Shown: positions 50,700-62,106, counted from the first letter of the stretch. The stretch is DNA of 64,000 bases from Propionibacteriales bacterium (GCA_026392455.1 JAPLCB010000003.1:1-64000), one strand, 5' to 3'. The notes: a model not told the origin generated them from the letters alone. A program made the numbers and translations.

Positions 50700-52253
50700 A
50701 TGAGCGCCGAGCCCGCTGTGCAGATCGACCCGACCTTCACCTCGCTCCCCTACCGACGTCTCGGTGACGCCGCGCTCTCACGGGCCCGCGACCTCGGGGT
50801 CAGCCATGCCGACTTCCGCTTCGAGCGGGTCCGGTACCAGCACTTCTCGGTGCGCGACGGTCGGCTCCAGGGGGCCGAGGACGTCTACGACCTCGGCTTC
50901 GCGGTCCGGGTGATCCACCAGGGAGCGTGGGGCTTCGCTGCAGGAGTCGTGCTCAGCACCACCGAAGCGGTGAACGTCGCTGAGCAGGCCGTCAACGTTG
51001 CACTGGTCGCCGCCCGGATGACCCGAACGCCGGTCGTGCTCGCCGACGAGCCGGTGTACCCCGACGCCGTGTGGCGGTCGGCGTACGAGGTCAACCCGTT
51101 CGAGGTTCCGCTCGCCGAGAAGGTCGACCTGTTCCGAGGGTGGACCAGCCAGCTGCTCGGCCACGCGGTGGTCGAGCACGCGACCGGAAGCCTGCAGCAG
51201 GTGCAGGAGAACAAGTACTACGCCGATCTGGCCGGCACCGTCACCACCCAGCAGCGGGTGCGGTTGATGCCGAGCATCGAGGTCCACGGCAGCCGTGGGG
51301 ACCGCTTCGACTCGATGGCCTCGCTGGCTCCCCCGGTCGCCCGTGGCTGGGAGTACCTGATCGATGGTGGCTACGACTTCAGCAGCGAGCTCGCCGAGCT
51401 ACCGGCTCACCTCGACGAGAAGCTCTCGGCACCGAGCGTCGAGGCCGGCGTCTACGACCTGGTGATCGATCCGAGCAACCTGTGGTTGACCATCCACGAG
51501 TCGATCGGTCACGCGACCGAACTGGACCGCGCGCTGGGCTACGAGGCCAACTACGCCGGCACCTCCTTCGCGACCCCCGACAAGCTGGGCACGTTGCAGT
51601 ACGGGTCGCCCCTGATGCACGTCACCGGTGACCGGACCCAGGTGCACGGACTGGCATCGGTGGGGTACGACGACGAAGGCGTCGCCGCACAGCACTGGGA
51701 CATCGTCGACCAGGGCGTCCTGGTCGGCTACCAGCTCGACCGTCCGATGGCGCACAACCAAGCAGCTGGCCACGGCGCGACAGCCCTGAACGGCGGTCGC
51801 TCCAACGGGTGCGCCTACGCCGACTCCCCCGGCCACATCCCCATCCAGCGGATGGCGAACGTCTCCCTCCAGCCCGACCCCGACGGACCGGACACGGCGG
51901 GGCTGATCAGCCAGGTCGAGCGCGGTCTGTACATCGTCGGCGACAAGTCCTGGTCCATCGACATGCAGCGGTTCAACTTCCAGTTCACCGGACAGCGTTT
52001 CTACGCCATCAAGGACGGTCAGCTCGCCGGCCAGGTGCGCGACGTCGCCTACCAGGCCACCACCACCGACTTCTGGAACTCGATGAGTGCGGTCGGGGGC
52101 CCGCAGACCTACGTACTGGGCGGGGCCTTCAACTGCGGCAAGGCCCAACCCGGCCAGGTCGCCTCGGTGAGCCACGGGTGTCCGAGCGCGCTGTTCCGGG
52201 ACGTCCGGGTGCTCAACGTCACCAGCGAAGCAGCCGAAGGAGAGGACCTCTGA
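50700..52253 (+). CDS. tldD: TldD-type metalloprotease
   Basis: 517 residues. The active-site helix has HESIGH (266-271), matching the HExxxH zinc motif of TldD, which with TldE forms a peptidase that digests unfolded peptides and matures certain modified peptides such as microcin B17. Downstream conserved parts include RSNGCAYADSPGHIP and LIVGDKSW-like strands. ATG at 50700 is 6 nt after TAGGGT (50688-50693), leaderless. Overlaps tldE by one base. No RiPP precursor gene is visible beside it. Confidence 0.95.
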   Translation: MSAEPAVQIDPTFTSLPYRRLGDAALSRARDLGVSHADFRFERVRYQHFSVRDGRLQGAEDVYDLGFAVRVIHQGAWGFAAGVVLSTTEAVNVAEQAVNVALVAARMTRTPVVLADEPVYPDAVWRSAYEVNPFEVPLAEKVDLFRGWTSQLLGHAVVEHATGSLQQVQENKYYADLAGTVTTQQRVRLMPSIEVHGSRGDRFDSMASLAPPVARGWEYLIDGGYDFSSELAELPAHLDEKLSAPSVEAGVYDLVIDPSNLWLTIHESIGHATELDRALGYEANYAGTSFATPDKLGTLQYGSPLMHVTGDRTQVHGLASVGYDDEGVAAQHWDIVDQGVLVGYQLDRPMAHNQAAGHGATALNGGRSNGCAYADSPGHIPIQRMANVSLQPDPDGPDTAGLISQVERGLYIVGDKSWSIDMQRFNFQFTGQRFYAIKDGQLAGQVRDVAYQATTTDFWNSMSAVGGPQTYVLGGAFNCGKAQPGQVASVSHGCPSALFRDVRVLNVTSEAAEGEDL

Positions 52254-53632
52254 TGGCTCTCACCCATCCCCAGAACCTCCTCGAGCACGCCCTGGCCCGG
52301 TCGACGTCCGACGACTGCGTCGTGATCGTCCAGGCCTCCAGCAGCGCGAACCTGCGGTGGGCGAACAACACGCTCACCACGAACGGGGTGATGCACAGCA
52401 TCGGCGTCACCGTGATCGCCTTCCAGGGCGCCGGGAACGCGTCCGTCAGCGGTACCGCGGCCTCCCCGGAGCAGGTGGCCGACCTGGTCGCCCAGGCTGA
52501 TGCTGCGGCCCGCCTGGCCCAGCCCGCCGAGGACCGGGCCGACCTCGTCGCAGGCAGGGTCTCGCCGGACTGGGACGAGCCGGCCGAGTCCACCTCGATC
52601 GACGTCTACCGCACCTTCGCCGGCGACCTCGGGAGCGAGTTCGACCGGGCCGCTGCGGAGCAGCGGATCCTGTACGGGTTCGTGAACCACGAGATCACCA
52701 CCACCTACCTGGGATCCAGCACCGGTCTGCGGCTGCGGCACGTCCAACCGACCGGGCACTACGGGTGCACCGGAAAGCCGGTCGACCTGTCGACCAGCGC
52801 CTGGGTCGGCGGAGCGACCCGGGACTTCTCCGACGTCTCGGCCTCCTCGATGGCCGCCGAGGTGGCCGCCCGGATCGGCTGGGGGTCGCGTCGCGTGGAC
52901 CTCCCGGCCGGACGCTACGACACCGTCCTTCCACCGGGCGCCGTCGCAGACCTGATGATCGACGCGTACTGGGGAGCCGGAGCACGGGTCGCCCACGAGG
53001 GCGAGACCGTGTACTCGAAGGCCGGTGGCGGGACCCGGGTCGGTGAGCAGCTGGCCCGCCCTGGGGTCACCCTGCACTCGGCTCCCTCGTACCCGGGTCT
53101 GGAGTGCGCCCCGTTCGTGGTGGCGAGCGGTTCGGGCAACGACTCCAGCGTCTACGACAACGGGCTCGACCTGGCCCCGACGAGCTGGATCCACGAGGGC
53201 AGGCTGACGTCGCTGATCCAGACCCGCCAGACCGCCGCTCTGACCGGGCTTGACTGCACCGCGGGCATCGACAACCTGGTCCTGGACGTCGCGGGAGGCA
53301 GCGGCACCACCGCGGACCTGGTGGCGGACCTCGAGGACGGTCTCCTGCTGACCTGCCTGTGGTACATCCGCGAGGTGGACCCGCAGACCATGCTGCTCAC
53401 CGGTCTGACCCGCGACGGGGTGTACCGGATCGTTGGTGGCGAGATCGTCGGGGCGGTAAACAACTTCCGGTTCAACGAGAGCCCGATCGACCTGCTGCGG
53501 CGGTTCAGCGCGGCCTCGGCCACGGTCCCGAGCTTCGGCCGCGAGTGGGGCGACGACTACTTCTCCCGGACGGCGACGCCGGCTCTCCGGATCCCGGACT
53601 TCAACATGAGCTCGGTCTCGCAAGCCCTCTGA
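52253..53632 (+). CDS. tldE: TldE/PmbA-type partner protein
   Basis: 459 residues, homologous to TldD but without the HExxxH helix, as is typical of TldE/PmbA. Conserved late motifs: AKAGGGTRVGEQL-like stretch near residue 260, and ECAPFVVASGSGNDSSVYDNG. It forms a heterodimer that creates the proteolytic chamber. Its start overlaps the tldD stop (TGATG), ensuring equal amounts. Confidence 0.93.
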   Translation: MALTHPQNLLEHALARSTSDDCVVIVQASSSANLRWANNTLTTNGVMHSIGVTVIAFQGAGNASVSGTAASPEQVADLVAQADAAARLAQPAEDRADLVAGRVSPDWDEPAESTSIDVYRTFAGDLGSEFDRAAAEQRILYGFVNHEITTTYLGSSTGLRLRHVQPTGHYGCTGKPVDLSTSAWVGGATRDFSDVSASSMAAEVAARIGWGSRRVDLPAGRYDTVLPPGAVADLMIDAYWGAGARVAHEGETVYSKAGGGTRVGEQLARPGVTLHSAPSYPGLECAPFVVASGSGNDSSVYDNGLDLAPTSWIHEGRLTSLIQTRQTAALTGLDCTAGIDNLVLDVAGGSGTTADLVADLEDGLLLTCLWYIREVDPQTMLLTGLTRDGVYRIVGGEIVGAVNNFRFNESPIDLLRRFSAASATVPSFGREWGDDYFSRTATPALRIPDFNMSSVSQAL

Positions 53633-53658
53633 CGGGCTCCCGCCGATCCGGGCGCGCT

Positions 53659-53676
53659 GGTTACCTACCAGTAACC
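53659..53676. promoter_or_regulatory. Palindrome GGTTAC-CTACCA-GTAACC
   Basis: Perfect 6-base arms in the 146-bp gap before the secreted SGNH hydrolase gene. A second, looser pair TGTGAC/GTCACA follows with a 16-base spacer (around 53702-53729). The region appears AT-richer than its surroundings, so it probably holds the promoter and an operator for that gene. Confidence 0.45.
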
Positions 53677-53778
53677 GAGGGCGAGAACAAGACTGCCGCC
53701 GATGTGACAGTGAGCACTAGTTTCGTCACAGGTCCCCGTCCGGGGCCCACTGGTTGCCTCACCCTCCCAGGAGTCCCG

Positions 53779-54999
53779 TTGCGAACTACCCGTGCACGCC
53801 GCAGCATCGTCCGGTCGACCGTTCTCGCGCTCGTCGCGCTGCCTCTGGCCGTCTTCTCTCTGCCCTCCCCTGCCCAGGCCGACGGTCCCGGTGCCGGAAC
53901 CCCGTGGGTCGTCAGCGTCGGCGACTCCTACATCTCCGGTGAAGCCGGCCGCTGGGCCGGCAACACCAACAACGGCGAGTCGATCCACGACGCCGGGGGC
54001 GCCGCCACGTACTTCGACAACGCCAGCAACACTGCCGAGGTCATCAACCGGTGCCACCGCAGCAAGGCGGCCGAGATCCACATCGGCGGTGGCGTGAGCT
54101 CGTTGAACCTCGCCTGCTCAGGAGCGAAGACGGCCACCTTCACCGACGGCAGCTACTTCAAGCCCGGCCTGGACTTCTACACCAGCGGCGGAAACCAGGG
54201 GCAGGCCCTGATGCTGCAGAACTTCGCGGCGACCCACAACGTCAAGATGGTCCAGGTCAGCATCGGCGGCAACAACTTCAACTTCGCCGACATCGTCACC
54301 CAGTGCGTGCTGGACTTCCTCGGCTCGCCTTCCTGGTGGCCCGACTACTGCAAGGACGACAGCGTCGTCACCAATGCGATGAGCACCTCCTCGGTCAACG
54401 CCCGACGGGCCGAGATCGCCGGCGCGTTCCAGAACATCCGGACCGCGATGCGCAACGCCGGCTACGCCGACAACTCCTGGACGCTGCTGGTCGGCAACTA
54501 CATGTCGCCGATCCCGAACAGCACCGGTTTCCGCTACTCCGAGTCCGGCTACACCCGGCAGAACACCGGCGGGTGCGGCTTCTGGAACGCCGATGCCAAC
54601 TACGCCAACGCAACCCTGCTCCCGAGGATCAACCAGACCGTCAGCGAAGCCGCCACGAACTCGGGCCTGACCAACATCAAGTCGATCAACTTCGCCAACG
54701 CCTTCAACGGGCGTCGCCTCTGCGAGAACACCGTCGGCCTGTACGAGGAGAAGGGCCTGGCGAGCTGGACCAGTACCGGTGCAGTGGACAAGACCGAGTG
54801 GATCAACACGATCCGGACCGCCACGGCCACCGGGAACTACTACATCCAGGAGTCCCTGCACCCGAACTACTGGGGCGAGAAGGCTCTGCGCAACTGCGTG
54901 CGGCAGGCCTACAACGGCGGAACGCCGAAGAGCGGGACCTGCGTGCGGGGGGCCAACGGGCTCAACGCCAACGGCGAGCCGAACATGGTCCTGCAGTAG
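53779..54999 (+). CDS. Secreted SGNH/GDSL hydrolase
   Basis: 406 residues. A signal peptide with basic start and hydrophobic core ends after SPAQA (about residue 34). The SGNH blocks are VSVGDSYISGE (nucleophile Ser), a Gly-containing block II around LNLACSGA, SIGGNNFNF (block III) and SLHPNYWGEKA (block V His). Multiple cysteines suggest disulphides outside the cell. Likely an esterase or lipase. TTG at 53779 is chosen because CAGGAG stands five bases upstream and because the signal peptide begins there. The stop abuts the stop of the convergent serine hydrolase. Confidence 0.88.
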   Translation: MRTTRARRSIVRSTVLALVALPLAVFSLPSPAQADGPGAGTPWVVSVGDSYISGEAGRWAGNTNNGESIHDAGGAATYFDNASNTAEVINRCHRSKAAEIHIGGGVSSLNLACSGAKTATFTDGSYFKPGLDFYTSGGNQGQALMLQNFAATHNVKMVQVSIGGNNFNFADIVTQCVLDFLGSPSWWPDYCKDDSVVTNAMSTSSVNARRAEIAGAFQNIRTAMRNAGYADNSWTLLVGNYMSPIPNSTGFRYSESGYTRQNTGGCGFWNADANYANATLLPRINQTVSEAATNSGLTNIKSINFANAFNGRRLCENTVGLYEEKGLASWTSTGAVDKTEWINTIRTATATGNYYIQESLHPNYWGEKALRNCVRQAYNGGTPKSGTCVRGANGLNANGEPNMVLQ

Positions 55000-56253
55000 T
55001 CAGCGACCGTACGGCGTCCGGGTGAAGACGAACGTCGCGCACTCGAACGCCACCGGGAGGCCCTGGTCGTCGCGCTGGACGATCAGGGTCTCCCCGAGCA
55101 GGTACCCCTGGATCCCGCGGATCCGGTCGGGTTCGACGACGAACCGGTCCGAGAGCTCGGCGTCAGCGATGGTCCACAGCTCGAGCAGCTGGTTGGTCCA
55201 GCGCACCTCGTGCGCGGTGTTCCCCCAGAACCACAGGCCGAGCAGCTCGGCGGCCCGTTCGGGGACGTGCCCCGACGGGCTCCAGGCCTCACCGTCGTAC
55301 GGTTCCTGCCCGACCACGAGCGCCCGGGCCAGGGCATCAGTACTGACGCCGGTGGTGGCGTTGGCGAGCGCCACGACGCCCTCACGGGTCGAGCGGTCCA
55401 CGAAGGCGGTCGCCAGGAAGCCGGGCATCGACCCGGTGTGCCCGACGAGACGGCGGCCGTCCTCCAGCTTGAGAAGGCGAAGCCCCAGGCCGTAGTCCTC
55501 AGCGATCCCCGGAGTGGCCATCGCGTCGAGCGACGTTGCTTCGAGGATCCCCGGCCTGCCCAGCGCGAGGAAGTCCAACCAGAGCGCGAGGTCCGCCAGG
55601 GTGCTCCAGAGCTGTCCGGCCGGAGCCATCGCTCCGGTGTCCTCGTGCGGTTCGGTGGACAGGGTCCCGGTGAAGTGCCCGACGCTGCGGCCGGTGGCAT
55701 GGGCGCCGGGTAGCGGGTCGTAGGTCGTCCGGGTCATGCCGAGCGGCTCCAGGAGCCGGGTCCGGGCCAGCGTCCACCAGTCCGCCGAACGCAGCCGTGC
55801 GACGCACTCGCCGAGCAGGGCGAACCCCAGGTTGCTGTAGTGGAACGCGGTGCCGGGCCGCAGCACCTGGCCCTCGACGCCGTTGCGGGCGACGAGATCG
55901 GAGAACCCGGTGCCCGGCGACCGCTCCCACCAGGATCCGACCGGCTCCGCCTGCATCCCCGAGCTGTGGGTGAGCAGCGACCTCACCGAGGCATCGCGGT
56001 AGCCCGTCTCCGGGATGAACCGGCCGACCGGGTCGTCCAGGTCCAGCAGCCCGTCGTCGCGGCACTGCAGCACCAGCACGGCCGTCACGGTCTTGGTGAT
56101 CGACCCGATCCGGTACTGGGTACCGACGCCGTCACCGTCCCCCGCGAGCCCGCTCCAGGTCAGCCGACCGTCCTGCACGGTCCCGCCGACGACCGACGGC
56201 AGGCGGCTCTCACCCTGGTACCGGTCCAGTACGGCCTGACGGCGCACGTCCAT
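55000..56253 (-). CDS. Serine hydrolase, beta-lactamase/D-alanyl-carboxypeptidase-like
   Basis: 417 residues, class-C beta-lactamase fold. SITK (residues 51-54) supplies the nucleophilic Ser and Lys, HYSNLG the Tyr-x-Asn element, and VGHTGSMPG the KTG-like HTG motif. The C-terminal 110 residues form a small beta domain of lipocalin-like character. No signal peptide, so it is more likely a cytoplasmic esterase or peptidase than a lactamase. ATG at 56253 is only 22 bases downstream of gcvP, in the same direction. Confidence 0.88.
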   Translation of the reverse strand: MDVRRQAVLDRYQGESRLPSVVGGTVQDGRLTWSGLAGDGDGVGTQYRIGSITKTVTAVLVLQCRDDGLLDLDDPVGRFIPETGYRDASVRSLLTHSSGMQAEPVGSWWERSPGTGFSDLVARNGVEGQVLRPGTAFHYSNLGFALLGECVARLRSADWWTLARTRLLEPLGMTRTTYDPLPGAHATGRSVGHFTGTLSTEPHEDTGAMAPAGQLWSTLADLALWLDFLALGRPGILEATSLDAMATPGIAEDYGLGLRLLKLEDGRRLVGHTGSMPGFLATAFVDRSTREGVVALANATTGVSTDALARALVVGQEPYDGEAWSPSGHVPERAAELLGLWFWGNTAHEVRWTNQLLELWTIADAELSDRFVVEPDRIRGIQGYLLGETLIVQRDDQGLPVAFECATFVFTRTPYGR

Positions 56254-56275
56254 CGTGCTCAGGCGCTCCGCCGCA

Positions 56276-59092
<2,817 letters not shown>

Positions 59093-59160
59093 GAGGCTCC
59101 CAGGCTTTGGTTGGCGAATCAGTGCAGCGTCGGGTCGCCTCCCCCTCTGTCGGGCGGTGT

Positions 59161-59297
59161 GCCCTCCAGAGTTGCCTGATCCGCATGGTCCGTGCGCCTG
59201 AGAGGTTCCGGGGAGGAATTGCCCCTTCGGCGCTCCGGCTCGACCGCCCTGCCCAGACGTACCGGGCACAGCTGCCGCCGAAGGCTCTCCCATGCGG
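59161..59297 (-). promoter_or_regulatory. Glycine riboswitch (single aptamer) upstream of gcvP
   Basis: On the minus strand the consensus elements appear in order: GGGAGAGCC (59291-59283), a variable stem, CGCCGAAGGGGCAA, CCTCTCAGGC, ACGGACC, and AACTCTGGAGGGC (ending at 59161). This is the glycine aptamer. Only one copy is seen; the second aptamer of tandem glycine riboswitches is absent. Expected action is to turn on gcvP when glycine is abundant. Confidence 0.92.
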
Positions 59298-59312
59298 GAT
59301 TGTCAGCACGGT

Positions 59313-59356
59313 AAAAATACCAGCCCCGCACCGGTCAGGGACCGGAACGGGGCTGG
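59313..59356 (-). terminator. Intrinsic terminator after the merR gene
   Basis: Reading on the minus strand, a 9-bp stem (CCAGCCCCG/CGGGGCTGG) encloses a second 5-bp stem (CCGGT/ACCGG) and is followed directly by TATTTTT. It lies 41 bases after the merR stop and ends that operon before the glycine riboswitch, so gcvP needs its own promoter just downstream. Confidence 0.88.
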
Positions 59357-59397
59357 CGTGAGACTGGAGTTTGTTGCTGGTGGCGCGCTCGTACCGG

Positions 59398-60024
59398 TCA
59401 GCCGGAGAGGCGGGCCTGGCGACGTGCGGCGAGCTCGTCGCTGGCGTCGCTGGACGTGGTGGCCTCGTCTGCGGTGCGCTCGGAGGGCAGCTCGGCGAGC
59501 GATCCCTCGATCTCGCGCCAGACACCGCCGATGGCGATCCCGAAGACGCCCTGACCGCCCTGGAGCAGATCGATGACCTCGTCGTTGCTGGTGCACTCGT
59601 ACACGGTGGCGCCGTCGCTCATCAGCGTGACCCGGGTGAGGTCGTCGGTCCCGCGAGCGCGCAGGTGGGCTACCGCGGTCCGGATCTGCTGGAGGGAGAC
59701 GCCGGCGTCGAGAAGCCGCTTGATGACCTTGAGGAGCAGGATGTCGCGGAAGCCGTAGAGCCGCTGGGTCCCGGATCCGGTGGCGCTGCGCACCGTCGGC
59801 TCGACCAGGCCGGTGCGGGCCCAGTAGTCGAGCTGGCGGTAGGTGATCCCGGCCGCGTTGCAGGCAGTCGGCCCGCGGTACCCGAGGTCGGCCGGCAGCG
59901 TGGACACGTCCTCGCTGAACAGCAGCCCTTGGTCCTCGGCAGCCTCGGCAGCCTTCTCGGCCGCGAGCAGCGCCCGCGCGTCGATCTCGGCTACGGACTG
60001 ACCGTCTCCATTGTTGTTGACCAC
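59398..60024 (-). CDS. MerR-family regulator (Rv1830/ResR-like)
   Basis: 208 residues. The winged HTH of the MerR family is at about 55-125 (ITYRQLDYWARTGLVEPT and YGFRDILLLKVIKRLLDAGV); the N-terminus is long and acidic and the C-terminal part is not cysteine-rich, so it is not a metal sensor. Position between DUF151 and gcvP equals M. tuberculosis Rv1830, linked there to growth and antibiotic resilience. GTG at 60024 has GGAGGT four bases upstream. Two inverted repeats with AACYCTCAA lie upstream. Confidence 0.85.
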   Translation of the reverse strand: MVNNNGDGQSVAEIDARALLAAEKAAEAAEDQGLLFSEDVSTLPADLGYRGPTACNAAGITYRQLDYWARTGLVEPTVRSATGSGTQRLYGFRDILLLKVIKRLLDAGVSLQQIRTAVAHLRARGTDDLTRVTLMSDGATVYECTSNDEVIDLLQGGQGVFGIAIGGVWREIEGSLAELPSERTADEATTSSDASDELAARRQARLSG

Positions 60025-60135
60025 TACGACCTCCAAGTCTCGCCTCACTGAGCGTAACCCCTGGGGAAGGGCGACCGAGCCTGTCCAGAACAGAAATCTC
60101 AGCCGTGGAGTTACAGTGAAGTGCTCCTGAAAGGT

Positions 60136-60209
60136 AAACCTCAGGTTGAGGGTTTGGCAAAGACCGCCGTCGGCGTGTCGCGAAACCTTCAAGCCGAACT
60201 TGAGAGTTT
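60136..60209 (-). promoter_or_regulatory. Two related inverted repeats upstream of merR
   Basis: Plus-strand 60136-60155 reads AAACCTCA-GGT-TGAGGGTTT and 60183-60209 reads AAACCTTCAAG-CCGAA-CTTGAGAGTTT. Both are near-palindromes, and on the minus strand both begin with AAACYCTCAA. They lie 110-185 bases before the merR start and probably bind one of the MerR proteins encoded here. Confidence 0.6.
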
Positions 60210-60229
60210 CCGCTCCGGGTGTCCCGGGA

Positions 60230-60703
60230 TCAGGACCCGGGAGCCTCGAAGTCCTCGGGCGACACGTGGTCGAGGAACTCCCGGAACTTCTCGACTTCTT
60301 CCTCGCGCTCGTCGGGTACGGCGATCCCGACCTCGTCGAGGAGGTCCTCGGCGCAGACGATCCGAGCCCCGGTCCGCAGGGCGAGGGCGATCGAGTCCGA
60401 GGGACGAGCCTCGATCTCCACGCTGGTGTCGAGCACCATCGTCGCGTAGAAGACGCCGTCGTTCATCTCGGTGATCCGGACCTCCGACAACACGTTGCCA
60501 GTCGCCTCGAGAACGTTCTTCAGCAAGTCGTGGGTCAGCGGTCGGGGCGGCAGCACCCCCTGCTGGGCGAAGGCGATCGCCGCGGCCTCAGGGGCGCCGA
60601 TCCAGATCGGGAGGTACCGCTCGCCATCGACCTCCCGGAGCAGGACGATCGGTTGGTTCGAGGGCATCTCGACCCGAACTCCGACCACTTCTACCTCGCG
60701 CAC
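60230..60703 (-). CDS. DUF151 bifunctional nuclease-family protein
   Basis: 157 residues, BFN domain (about 1-130: LPIWIGAPEAAAIAFAQQG, RPLTHDLLKNVL, RPSDSIALALRTG). Plant BFN proteins have nuclease activity; the bacterial role is unknown. Orthologous in place to M. tuberculosis Rv1829. GTG at 60703 lies 6 nt after TAGGCT (60715-60710), a leaderless start that also gives this gene its own promoter after ftsR. Confidence 0.88.
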   Translation of the reverse strand: MREVEVVGVRVEMPSNQPIVLLREVDGERYLPIWIGAPEAAAIAFAQQGVLPPRPLTHDLLKNVLEATGNVLSEVRITEMNDGVFYATMVLDTSVEIEARPSDSIALALRTGARIVCAEDLLDEVGIAVPDEREEEVEKFREFLDHVSPEDFEAPGS

Positions 60704-60811
60704 GACCCGAGCCTACCGAGTGCCCGAGATGGCTCGTGGCCGAGTGGGCGAAGGGGCGTTGAGGAACGTCGTGACGATCACGGAACCAGCCTAGGGTACG
60801 GAGTCGAATCG

Positions 60812-61531
60812 TCAGCGCATGGAGCGGAGACCGGCCCGCACCAGCGTCGCGTGCAGTCGCAGCGAGAGCGTGGCGATGTCGTCGATCGCCTGCGCAGCCC
60901 GCCCCTCGGCGCCGTCCTCGCGACTGCGCCGGATCGGCGCGACCACCTGCTCGACCAGGCCGACCTCCCGGTCGGCTGCCGTCTTGAAGGCGCGCAGGTG
61001 CCGCGGCTCGATCCCGAAGGCTGCGAGCTCCCCGGCCGCCCTGGCGACCACCACCGAATCGGCGTCGTAGTGCTTGGAGCCGGTGCGGGTGCGGACCAGA
61101 CCGAAACCCTCGAGCTGGTCGAGGAACTCCTCGGTGATCTCGGCAGTCTTCACCAGCTCGCGCCGGGAGATCCGGACGTCCGCGCGCTCGCCGCGCAGCA
61201 GCTCCTGGGTGCCAGGGTCCCCGAACGCCCCGGTCGGGACCGTCGGTCCACCGTTGAGGGCCGGCGGCTCGAGACCACGGTCGATCGCCTCGAGGTGCTC
61301 CTTGATGACCTTCAGCGGGAGGTAGTGCTCACGCTGGGCCCGGATGATGTAGCGCAACCGCTCCATGTCGTCCACGGAGTACTTGCGGTAGCCCGAAGGC
61401 GTGCGCTCGGGTTCGACCAGGCCTTCGGACTCCAGGAACCTGAGCTTGGACTCCTTGATGTCCTCGTCGGGGAACTCCGCCGACAGGTCGGCGAGCGCCT
61501 GCCCGATGCTCTTGCGGGCTGACTGACGCAC
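60812..61531 (-). CDS. ftsR: MerR-family regulator (FtsR/Rv1828-like)
   Basis: 239 residues. N-terminal MerR HTH (8-80: SKLRFLESEGLVEPERTPSGYRKYSVDDMERL), a linker, and a second winged-helix-like C-terminal part (about 115-180), the layout of Rv1828 and of C. glutamicum FtsR, which activates ftsZ transcription. GTG at 61531 begins 3 bases downstream of the garA stop (61534-61536), so the two are likely co-transcribed. Assignment as FtsR rests on architecture and position. Confidence 0.85.
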   Translation of the reverse strand: MRQSARKSIGQALADLSAEFPDEDIKESKLRFLESEGLVEPERTPSGYRKYSVDDMERLRYIIRAQREHYLPLKVIKEHLEAIDRGLEPPALNGGPTVPTGAFGDPGTQELLRGERADVRISRRELVKTAEITEEFLDQLEGFGLVRTRTGSKHYDADSVVVARAAGELAAFGIEPRHLRAFKTAADREVGLVEQVVAPIRRSREDGAEGRAAQAIDDIATLSLRLHATLVRAGLRSMR

Positions 61532-61533
61532 GC

Positions 61534-62043
61534 TCAGTCCCCCGTTGCCGCACTGGCGAAGAACACCAGGCGGAACTTGCCGATCCTGACCTCGTCGCCG
61601 TTCTGCAGCAACGCGTCGTCGATCCGGTCCCGATTGACGTAGGTGCCGTTCAGGCTGCCGACGTCGCTGACCCGGAAGGTCAGGCCCTCGCGCCGGAACT
61701 CGACGTGGCGCCGCGAGACCGTGATGTCGTCGAGGAAGATGTCGCTCTCGGGATGGCGTCCGGCGCTGACCGAGTCGGTGTCGAGCAGGTACCGGCTGCC
61801 GGCTCCGGGACCGCGCTGGACGATCAGGAGCGCGTTGCCCGCAGGAAGCGCATCGGCGGCAGCCGCATCGGCCTCGTTGAGCGCACCGGTCTCGTCCGCG
61901 TCAGGCCGCGGCGCCGCCGAGCCGAAGTTGATCGTGGCCGTCGTCTCGGAGGCGACCCCGGAGCTGTCCAGTGCGTGACCACAATGGGAGCAGAACCGAG
62001 CCTCGTCGGCGTTCTGGCTCCCGCACTGCGAACACGTCTGCAT
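61534..62043 (-). CDS. garA: FHA-domain regulator GarA/OdhI-like with N-terminal zinc ribbon
   Basis: 169 residues. The FHA domain (about 75-160) has SAGRHPESDIFLDDITVSRRHVEF and GSLNGTYVNRD. SETTATINF ahead of it matches the phospho-Thr motif of GarA/OdhI, through which Ser/Thr kinases switch off its inhibition of 2-oxoglutarate dehydrogenase and activation of glutamate synthesis. Unlike mycobacterial GarA, a zinc ribbon (CSQCG ... CSHCG) opens the protein. ATG at 62043 has AGGAG three bases upstream; GTG 62088 is possible. Confidence 0.9.
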   Translation of the reverse strand: MQTCSQCGSQNADEARFCSHCGHALDSSGVASETTATINFGSAAPRPDADETGALNEADAAAADALPAGNALLIVQRGPGAGSRYLLDTDSVSAGRHPESDIFLDDITVSRRHVEFRREGLTFRVSDVGSLNGTYVNRDRIDDALLQNGDEVRIGKFRLVFFASAATGD

Positions 62044-62076
62044 CGTCTCCTGCGCCTTCCCTGTCACCTGACCGCG

Positions 62077-62106
62077 GTGAACCCTCAACGCTTAGTAGAG
62101 GTTCAC
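62077..62106 (-). promoter_or_regulatory. Inverted repeat upstream of garA
   Basis: GTGAACC (62077-62083) and GGTTCAC (62100-62106) are perfect 7-base arms with a 16-base spacer. AACCCTCAA (62080-62088) within it repeats the element found before the merR gene. It begins 34 bases upstream of the garA ATG. Confidence 0.5.

Noticed and set aside
52253-53632. tldD-tldE as part of a RiPP cluster
   Set aside because: No precursor peptide, cyclodehydratase or transporter gene nearby; the pair is a common housekeeping locus.
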